This document shows positions 5,615-11,130 of a DNA stretch of 11,130 bases, in pieces. This stretch comes from JBNRMR01 sp050309705. Its GTDB lineage: Bacteria > Bacillota > Clostridia > Christensenellales > UBA1750. The notes under the pieces were generated by a model. It saw only the letters and a program-made list of their open reading frames with translations, was not told the DNA's origin and did not search any database. Numbering within the stretch: position 1 is the first letter of the stretch; every line of letters begins with the position of its first letter. The position numbers were made by a program, and so were the translations under genes. The stretch covers positions 1 through 11,130 of the forward strand of contig JBNRMR010000036.1 of NCBI GenBank assembly GCA_050309705.1, given 5' to 3'.

Positions 5615-7279
5615 ATGAAGAAAATCACCGTCATACTGCTCGTGCTGCTGGCCATGCTTTTGAGCGCCTGCGCCGGCGGGAACAGCGCCGCGCCGCCCAA
5701 TACCGCTTCGCAGACCCAGGGCTCCGCCGGCAGCTCCGGCAGCGTGCCATCCGCTACTGAGCAGACCAAGCCCGCTTTGCCCGACCCATCAACCCTTCTG
5801 GTTATGGTATATGACCGGGGGAACATGTCCAGCGAGTACGGCACGCCCGTAGACAATAAGTGGGTAAAGCTTATCCAGGAGGCAATGCTGACCGATTACA
5901 ACCTGACCGTCAATTATCATCCTGTCCCCCGCAACGAGGATAACAACCAGATCAACGTGCTGATGGCGGCACAGAACGCACCGGACATCTGCTTCACCTA
6001 CACAACCACCGTCTGGCAAAACTACGCCCAGCAGGGGGGGCTTTCAGACATGGGGCCTTCGATCGAAAAATATGGCGATAACATTTTGGATCACTGCAAG
6101 GATGTGCTTCCCTATGGCCAGTACGAGAGCAAACAGTTGGGCATTCACGCCAAGCGTACCAACGTGGCGCAGACCGGTTCTTATATCCGCAAAGATTGGG
6201 TGGATGCCCTTGGAATGACTATGCAGCGCAATGAACATGGCTTCTACGCCGTTACCACCGACTGGCTCTATGATTACATGATGGCCGCCACGGATGCAAA
6301 CCTGGATGGCGCTCCTGACAACCAGATCTGGGGCACCAGCGGCTATGGAACCACCTACTACTGGCACCTGCATCTTTTGGAAGCATTCTATTTGCAGGAG
6401 GAATGCACCGACGAAATCCGCGCGATTTATCCGGAATTCCTTTTTCCAGGCGCAAAGGAAGGCTACCGCTATCTGAATAAAATGTTCAATGACGGCTTAA
6501 TCTACCCCGACTTCGCGCTGATTCCCGGACAGATGGACAAGACACTCTATAACGAACACATCGCCAACGGCAATATCGGAGTGTGGTTCAACGACTCCCG
6601 CTATGGCGTGGGCATTCCCGCGGACCAGGGAGGCACCGGCGCCAACGAGACCCTGCGCCAGAACACCCCTACGGCTGAAATTACCGCTTTTGACCTGATC
6701 AACGCCCAGGGTGCGCCTGCCTTCAAAAAAAGATATCCACCCACCGGCTTCATCATCTTCGTACCCGTGTTCAGTAAAAACGTGGATGGCGCAGTGATGT
6801 ATCTTAACTGGCTTGCCAACTGGGACAACGACAGGGTTTTGCGCTATGGCTTCGAGGGTGAACACTATCAGATGATCGACGGCGTACCTACGACTATTGA
6901 TACCGAATATAATAGTAAAACCCGCATTTCCGTGGGTGACCTTGCTCTAATGTATAACGGCAATCCAAATGCAGATGAGGAGGCGAAGGCCTCTGTTATC
7001 ACCTTGGCCGATCCGGATAAGATAATCAACGCCGAATCCGATGGCATAGCACTTGTGAATTCATGGTCGCCCTTCAGCTTTGCCAGTATCATTCAGACCG
7101 AGATGGATTATGGCGTGGCGTTGGATGAGAAGGAAGGTGAACTGCGGGTAAAAGTCATCATGTGCGCACCCGATCAATTCGACGCCACCTGGGATTCCCT
7201 GGTAAATGAATATCTCTCCCTGGGAGGGCAGGCTGTAATCGATGAAAAGCAGGCCGTATATGACGAATTTTACAAATAG
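5615..7279 (+). CDS. Extracellular solute-binding lipoprotein of the ABC importer
   Basis: A 554-aa lipoprotein that captures the substrate outside the cell and hands it to the two permeases. The signal peptide is MKKITVILLVLLAMLLSAC with lipobox LSAC and Cys19 as the lipidated residue. A Gly/Ser/Ala/Pro-rich flexible linker follows to about residue 55, then the mature binding domain. The size, over 500 residues, is typical of the LplA/YtcQ group that pairs with LplB and YtcP permeases and usually handles oligosaccharides rather than monosaccharides. Aromatic clusters such as YYWHLHLLEAFY and the C-terminal pattern WDSLVNEYLSLGGQAVIDEKQAVYDEFY fit that group. AGGGAGG lies 8 bases before the ATG. 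The substrate cannot be read from sequence; the neighbouring uncharacterised enzyme is the best clue. A stable hairpin just after the gene may raise its message level relative to its neighbours. Confidence 0.95.
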   Translation: MKKITVILLVLLAMLLSACAGGNSAAPPNTASQTQGSAGSSGSVPSATEQTKPALPDPSTLLVMVYDRGNMSSEYGTPVDNKWVKLIQEAMLTDYNLTVNYHPVPRNEDNNQINVLMAAQNAPDICFTYTTTVWQNYAQQGGLSDMGPSIEKYGDNILDHCKDVLPYGQYESKQLGIHAKRTNVAQTGSYIRKDWVDALGMTMQRNEHGFYAVTTDWLYDYMMAATDANLDGAPDNQIWGTSGYGTTYYWHLHLLEAFYLQEECTDEIRAIYPEFLFPGAKEGYRYLNKMFNDGLIYPDFALIPGQMDKTLYNEHIANGNIGVWFNDSRYGVGIPADQGGTGANETLRQNTPTAEITAFDLINAQGAPAFKKRYPPTGFIIFVPVFSKNVDGAVMYLNWLANWDNDRVLRYGFEGEHYQMIDGVPTTIDTEYNSKTRISVGDLALMYNGNPNADEEAKASVITLADPDKIINAESDGIALVNSWSPFSFASIIQTEMDYGVALDEKEGELRVKVIMCAPDQFDATWDSLVNEYLSLGGQAVIDEKQAVYDEFYK

Positions 7280-7298
7280 CAAGGTATAGGCTTAGGAC

Positions 7299-7329
7299 AA
7301 ATTCCCATGCGAAAACCGCATGGGAATTT
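7299..7329 (+). promoter_or_regulatory. Strong intercistronic hairpin
   Basis: A perfect 13-bp stem, AAATTCCCATGCG (7299-7311) with CGCATGGGAATTT (7317-7329), and a 5-base loop AAAAC lies 20 bases after the binding-protein stop. The only T run is the TTT that closes the stem, so it is a weak terminator at best. Such hairpins after binding-protein genes commonly act as partial terminators or protect the 3' end of the upstream message, giving more binding protein than downstream product. Confidence 0.7.
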
Positions 7330-7361
7330 ACGTCTGCCCTGTTTAATCAGGAGATGGTATT

Positions 7362-8156
7362 ATGAGCGAATATTATTCCATCCAAGGCTTACTGCCCGGC
7401 GTGTATCAGATAACTGAGCCTATGGGTGTTAGCACCGCGCTGTTTGTCGGGGCAGAAAAAGCCTTGTTAGTAGACACCGGTTATGGCCTGGGCAATCTGC
7501 TTGGCACTGTGAGGAGCATCACTACCAATCCTCTTACTGTGTTAAACAGTCATTATCACTGGGACCATAGCCAGGGTAATCATCTATTTGATCGCGTCTA
7601 CATCAGCCGAGCTGATCATGACCTTCTCTTGCAAAGCGATGACCGCGCCCTGAAGGAGCGTACGGTTTCACTGGCCCGGGATCGAGGCTGTCTTCCCGAG
7701 GGCTTCGATGAGGAGCGCTATCTTTGCTCTGGAGCGGGCAATCTGCAAGTTCTGGAAAAATCCTGCTTCGATCTTGGGGGAATGACGGTGGAATGCATAC
7801 TCGTTCCCGGTCATACTCCTGGCTCCCTTGTCTTTTATACCGATAAATATCAGCTTTTGCTGACCGCTGATAGCTGGAACCCCACCACCTGGCTGTTTTT
7901 TCCGTACAGCGCGCCGGTGATGCGATACTCCAAAACCATGGCCAGCCTTCTGAATCTCCCCTTCGTACAGTTGCTTTGCTCCCACAGCGCAGGACTCTTC
8001 CCTCGGGAACGCCTGGCCAGCTTTATCATCGGCCTTACACCCAAGACACTCTCCGATGCGCAGCCATCACTCCTGGGGGAACGCTACGGTGTCAAAACCA
8101 GACTATGCTATCCGGAGCCGGGTACCGCCTTCGTATTCAATCCTGATAATGTTTAA
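7362..8156 (+). CDS. Metallo-beta-lactamase-fold hydrolase
   Basis: A 264-aa cytoplasmic enzyme with a full dinuclear metal site: H64-x-H66-x-D68-H69 in NSHYHWDHSQGN, H151 in VPGHTPGS, D170 in LTADSW and H208 in LLCSHSAG. The preceding LLVDTGYG motif (36-42) is also typical. The family includes glyoxalase II, lactonases and other ester or thioester hydrolases; it is not a resistance enzyme on this evidence. The start ATG has CAGGAGA about 7 bases upstream. It is the last gene of the plus-strand run, 82 bases after the binding protein with a hairpin between, so it is probably co-transcribed at a lower level. In this context it may open a lactone or ester made from the imported sugar, which is inference. 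No terminator is visible between its stop and the convergent regulator gene 19 bases away. Confidence 0.92.
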   Translation: MSEYYSIQGLLPGVYQITEPMGVSTALFVGAEKALLVDTGYGLGNLLGTVRSITTNPLTVLNSHYHWDHSQGNHLFDRVYISRADHDLLLQSDDRALKERTVSLARDRGCLPEGFDEERYLCSGAGNLQVLEKSCFDLGGMTVECILVPGHTPGSLVFYTDKYQLLLTADSWNPTTWLFFPYSAPVMRYSKTMASLLNLPFVQLLCSHSAGLFPRERLASFIIGLTPKTLSDAQPSLLGERYGVKTRLCYPEPGTAFVFNPDNV

Positions 8157-8175
8157 AGCAGTATCCTTGTAACTA

Positions 8176-10437
8176 TCAAATCAGCGAACGGCGGTAGGAA
8201 CCGGGGGACATGCCCTCATTCTTCTTAAATGCACGGGTAAAGCTTTGTTCATTTGAAAACCCGGTCTTTTCCGCCACATCCTTGATCAGATAACTGCCGT
8301 TGGCCAGCATTCTTTTGGCATGCTGAAGTCGTACAGAGTTGAGATAATCCACAAAGTTGGTTCCCATTTCCGCGTTCAGCAACCGCCGCATGTAGGAATA
8401 GCTGATGCCTAGCTTCGCCGCCATATCCGCCGGCGCCAGATCGCGGTTGTAGTTTTCCTGAACATAGGCCACGAGATCGGCCAAATAGCGATTTTTATGC
8501 TGCACATAGGAATCGTCAAAGTCCTTGAAGCGCATAAAAAGACTTTTAATCCATTTGTTTATGCCGTCCATCGCCTCAAATCTGGTAAGATATTGATACA
8601 AGTAAGCTTCATCTTCCCCAAAAACATCCGTAGGCTTGATATTACGAGCCGTCATATGCTGAATTAGCCAACTAATGAGCTGATGATATATCATAATCAA
8701 GTCATCAATCTCTGCGCTGGATTGATCCATACATTCAAACAGCGAGTCCAGAGCCTCTTCCAGCGGAGTGGAGCCATTGGCGTGCATCGCGGCGGAAACC
8801 CGGTTGATCCTGTCGCGTGGGTAGTAGAACTCCATCTCGCCATCCATTTCCTGGACATAGGGTATTACGCTATTACAGCCGCTTCTAAGCTTCCAGCGCA
8901 TGGCCTTCTCCGCCTCGTCCACCGCCTCACCTATTGAGCTGTCCCGATGCTTCAGGCGGCTGTAGGAGATGCTGATGGTGTTGGTTTCCATCAGTAGATA
9001 GAGCTGACGCTTGACAGCCTGGATCGCCTCCGGTAATGAACTGTAAGCATGCTCTTCTTCATAAGATATTACCAGCGCAGTGGAACATTCGCCAGTGCGA
9101 ACGGCATACACCTTATGGGTCTGAGATATGGCTTTATCGAATAACTCAAACAAAATCTGTCCTAGATAGGCCAGCAGGTTTTCATCTGGCAATACCCGCT
9201 TGGGCTCGTCCACCGAAACGTTAAGCACTGTCACATAGGGCAAAAAGAGTCTTTCATACTCCTGCACATCGAGGGTAACATTCATCTTGGCATTCTTTAG
9301 GCGCTCTAAGAGATTTTCGCTTCCATTCTTATTTACACTTTTGTGCCCGACAAACCAATTGGCATACCAGGCATTTTTGCTAACAATATTTCCTAATGCC
9401 CTGCGTACCATATCCGCGTCATCCGCGCTTTCCCCCGGGAAATCTTTTTGATCAATCTGCTTCAGCAGCAAGCTTACGGGGCTGGTCATCTGGCGGGAAA
9501 GGATATAACACAGCGGCAATCCCAGCAATACGCAGGCTATGCAGACCAGTAGAGTAAAGGCATTAGCGGCTTTGATGTCGTGTAGATAATGGCTGCTATC
9601 GATGCTACCCACATATTTCATGCCGGCAGAGGAATTTAACACACCTTTAAACAGGCTGGCGGAACTTTCATCGCTGCAAACTAAATACTCCCCCGGCCTT
9701 AGCTGGTCCACATCGGCCCATATGTTATTTTTGTCCTGGTACGTTTGTCCCAGAAGATTTTTATCGCCGCAGGAAATAATTACATCATCCGCATCCAATA
9801 TATAAAGGCAATCCAATTCGTTGCCCTCTATCAGCAAATTGTACATCTTGCTTTCATTGATATTGACGACCACATAGCCTTTTTTTCGCATGAAGTGTGG
9901 GTTAATCCGGCGAACATAAGTGATGTAATTGGTGTAGTTTTCAGGCCCTCCAGAGAGGGAAATCAGGGGTGCGGAGCGCACGCCGATCCATTCAGCGTTG
10001 GCGACTTCATGCTCCAACCATTGCCTGTCGTTGAAGGCGTCGGCGGAATATTGGTTTCGATAGGAGGTGTAGACCGTTTCATTATCTTCGATGTAGACAT
10101 AGATGCTATCCACCACGCTATATGTAATCTGCAAGCTGTTCAGCAATGCTCCATAGCTGATCGTCTCAAATATCTTGTCTATGGGGGTCTGGGCGCCGCC
10201 CAGTTGCGCTGTTTTTTCATCCAGTGCAATGATGATGGATAGATTGCTCACGAAAGAGCGCCAGGTATTGTTTCTTTCCTCCACATCGGCCAAAGCGCGT
10301 GCTATGCTATCATTCATCTTGGTTTCATATGTGCTCAGCAGTCTGCTATATAGCACAGAGGAAATCGCGATGGTGGGAATAATCAGCACCAGCACATATG
10401 AAAGAAACAGTTTTACTGCTAAAGGAATCTTTCTCAT
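8176..10437 (-). CDS. Membrane sensor fused to AraC-family transcription regulator
   Basis: A 753-aa one-protein signalling regulator. Membrane segment 1 is at about 8-31 and segment 2 at about 291-313; the roughly 260 residues between them, outside the cell, look like a Cache-type sensor (repeated beta patterns such as SIYVYIEDNETVYTSY and CLYILDADDVIISC). A short HAMP-like stretch follows (314-335), then a long linker domain of about 300 residues typical of YesN/YesS-like proteins. The C-terminal 100 residues form an AraC DNA-binding domain with two helix-turn-helix units: PADMAAKLGISYSYMRRLL and IKDVAEKTGFSNEQSFTRAF, followed by MSPGSYRR. The ATG at 10437 follows AAAGGT with 8 bases spacing. 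Regulators of this form sit beside LplB/YtcP importers and activate them when a glycan or binding-protein signal is sensed. Its target is most likely the plus-strand operon and possibly the divergent enzyme gene. Confidence 0.95.
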   Translation of the reverse strand: MRKIPLAVKLFLSYVLVLIIPTIAISSVLYSRLLSTYETKMNDSIARALADVEERNNTWRSFVSNLSIIIALDEKTAQLGGAQTPIDKIFETISYGALLNSLQITYSVVDSIYVYIEDNETVYTSYRNQYSADAFNDRQWLEHEVANAEWIGVRSAPLISLSGGPENYTNYITYVRRINPHFMRKKGYVVVNINESKMYNLLIEGNELDCLYILDADDVIISCGDKNLLGQTYQDKNNIWADVDQLRPGEYLVCSDESSASLFKGVLNSSAGMKYVGSIDSSHYLHDIKAANAFTLLVCIACVLLGLPLCYILSRQMTSPVSLLLKQIDQKDFPGESADDADMVRRALGNIVSKNAWYANWFVGHKSVNKNGSENLLERLKNAKMNVTLDVQEYERLFLPYVTVLNVSVDEPKRVLPDENLLAYLGQILFELFDKAISQTHKVYAVRTGECSTALVISYEEEHAYSSLPEAIQAVKRQLYLLMETNTISISYSRLKHRDSSIGEAVDEAEKAMRWKLRSGCNSVIPYVQEMDGEMEFYYPRDRINRVSAAMHANGSTPLEEALDSLFECMDQSSAEIDDLIMIYHQLISWLIQHMTARNIKPTDVFGEDEAYLYQYLTRFEAMDGINKWIKSLFMRFKDFDDSYVQHKNRYLADLVAYVQENYNRDLAPADMAAKLGISYSYMRRLLNAEMGTNFVDYLNSVRLQHAKRMLANGSYLIKDVAEKTGFSNEQSFTRAFKKNEGMSPGSYRRSLI

Positions 10438-10487
10438 GAAAACCGACCTTTCAGAAAATTAAACATATGATTATTATCTGATACTTT

Positions 10488-10516
10488 ATTATAGCATATT
10501 GGGGCCGTTTTTTGAA
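10488..10516 (-). promoter_or_regulatory. Promoter of the sensor/AraC regulator gene
   Basis: On the minus strand TTCAAA (10516-10511) and a perfect TATAAT (10493-10488) are separated by 17 bases. The -10 lies about 50 bases before the ATG. The leader between contains AAAGGT as ribosome binding site. Confidence 0.7.
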
Positions 10517-10883
10517 GCATTCCCCTAATAAAATACCGCCGTATCACCTTTCCTCTTAGTTTAAGTTCCAAGATGCATTCCCGGTGCAAAGAGCTATTGT
10601 TTTTTATTCATTTAGTGAATCCCCTGCCAAATTCATGAAAGAAAGAATTCGGGATGAGTAACCCACCTTATAATCAAAATTGATTTATGCTCGGTCTGTT
10701 TATTCGCCGTGTAGGGATGCCTTAAAGCAACGAATCATGCTGATTACATCTCGTTATATGCTTTAATGCGGTTGCGTTGGAGAAAGCCCCTAGAAATCCA
10801 CGTCCGCTATTCCATTCCGCTCCACTGATCGATTCAAATAGTGGCCTCATGAACTGTTTTCCCGCCATTTCCGCTCTACAAAG
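10517..10883. other. Gene-free stretch between regulator promoter and tRNA terminator
   Basis: No gene is convincing here. A 48-codon minus-strand frame (10868 to 10722, starting MAGKQFMRPLFESISG) begins 16 bases after the tRNA terminator's T run but has no good ribosome binding site or recognisable family. Small inverted repeats ATTCA/TGAAT occur around 10606-10620. If the tRNA-end repeats are attachment sites, this is the end of the element next to the tRNA, the usual place for an integrase; none is seen. Confidence 0.45.
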
Positions 10884-10922
10884 CAAAAAACCGCCCCAAA
10901 GATAATTTCTTTAGGGCGGTTT
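10884..10922 (-). terminator. Intrinsic terminator of tRNA-Met
   Basis: On the minus strand AAACCGCCC pairs with GGGCGGTTT (10922-10914 with 10896-10888), extended after one mismatch by AAAGA/TCTTT with a 5-base loop, and followed by TTTTTTGC. It begins 3 bases after the encoded CCA end of the tRNA. Confidence 0.9.
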
Positions 10923-10924
10923 AC

Positions 10925-10942
10925 ATGGTAGCGGCGACCCGA
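10925..10942 (-). repeat. 18-bp tRNA-Met 3' end (att-like, tRNA-proximal copy)
   Basis: This is the copy of the direct repeat that lies in the intact tRNA gene, covering one base beyond CCA, the acceptor strand and the first part of the T arm. Its partner is at 1246-1263, 9,679 bases away start to start. Confidence 0.7.
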
Positions 10943-11002
10943 CTTGAACGGGTGACTCTCCGGGTATGAACCGAATGCTCTAGCCAACTGAGCTACGCCG
11001 CC
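10926..11002 (-). tRNA. tRNA-Met (CAT), elongator type
   Basis: The 77-base gene folds as a standard cloverleaf on the minus strand. The acceptor is GGCGGCG with CGCCGCT (one G-U pair), the D arm GCTC/GAGC, the anticodon stem TTCGG/CCGGA with loop TTCATAC (anticodon CAT), and the T arm ACCCG-TTCAAGT-CGGGT. The CCA end is encoded at 10928-10926. The first pair is G-U-type closed, not the unpaired C1-A72 of initiator tRNA, so it is an elongator Met tRNA. The alternative with the same anticodon, lysidine-modified tRNA-Ile2, is less likely given the GGCGGCGTAGCTCAGTTGGC body. It has its own promoter and terminator. Confidence 0.95.
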
Positions 11003-11048
11003 GCTTTATATTGCTCGCACGCAGGAAAGCCTGCATTGCGCAAGTGTT

Positions 11049-11077
11049 ATAATACTAAATCGCGCGGACTTTGTCAA
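11049..11077 (-). promoter_or_regulatory. Promoter of tRNA-Met
   Basis: On the minus strand a perfect TTGACA (11077-11072) and TATTAT (11054-11049) are separated by 17 bases. Transcription would start about 40 bases before the mature tRNA; the leader contains the small hairpin GCAGG-CTTT-CCTGC, which would be removed with the 5' extension by RNase P. Confidence 0.85.
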
Positions 11078-11130
11078 TAGTATTAAATAGAATTGTTTTA
11101 TTTATTTTGATTTATCGGATTATTTATAGG

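Noticed and set aside
7362..8156. Beta-lactam resistance gene
   Set aside because: The fold motifs are general to the MBL superfamily; no signal peptide, and the neighbourhood is sugar metabolism.
10722..10868. 48-codon minus-strand frame just after the tRNA terminator
   Set aside because: No good ribosome binding site, no recognisable motif, and the second half (cysteine/histidine-mixed) does not look like a conserved protein.
1..11130. CRISPR array, insertion sequence or replication origin
   Set aside because: No regularly spaced repeats, transposase motifs, terminal inverted repeats or iterons were seen on either strand.

Overview
The window looks like a chromosomal accessory region of a Gram-positive bacterium, probably Bacillota and Clostridia-like. 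The signs are strong AAGGAGG-type ribosome binding sites, use of a TTG start, a lipoprotein sugar-binding protein with LplB/YtcP-type permeases and no ATPase, a membrane-anchored sensor fused to an AraC-type domain, and a tRNA gene with an encoded CCA and an intrinsic terminator. Base composition is mixed, about half GC in the genes and AT-rich between them. The exact taxon cannot be read from this sequence.

Left end (1 to about 1245): a graveyard of phage structural genes. On the plus strand lies an HK97 gp10-like gene broken by two indels and a nonsense codon, then an intrinsic terminator, then the C-terminal scrap of a gene that resembles an XkdP-like tail or lysis protein. On the minus strand lie a nonsense-truncated small phage protein (DUF6897-like) and an N-truncated Ntox50 toxin-type domain of the kind fused to phage minor head proteins. 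These pieces would normally be co-directional, so the block has been rearranged as well as decayed.

Junction (1205 to 1263): an intrinsic terminator on the minus strand is followed by an 18-bp exact copy of the 3' end of the tRNA-Met gene at the far right of the window. The two copies are in direct orientation and bracket about 9.66 kb.

Centre (1296 to 10437): an intact carbohydrate-utilisation locus. A 646-aa cytoplasmic protein of a family I cannot name (putative polysaccharide- or glycoside-processing enzyme, minus strand) diverges from a four-gene plus-strand run: LplB-type permease, YtcP/AraQ-type permease, a large lipoprotein solute-binding protein and a metallo-beta-lactamase-fold hydrolase. 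A 753-aa membrane sensor/AraC-family regulator converges on that run from the minus strand. The likely logic is that the regulator senses an extracellular glycan signal and activates the importer; the lipoprotein and two permeases import an oligosaccharide using an ATPase encoded elsewhere; the 646-aa enzyme and the MBL hydrolase process it inside the cell.

Right end (10438 to 11130): a good promoter for the regulator, about 370 bases with nothing convincing, then a terminator, an elongator-type tRNA-Met (CAT) and its consensus promoter, all on the minus strand.
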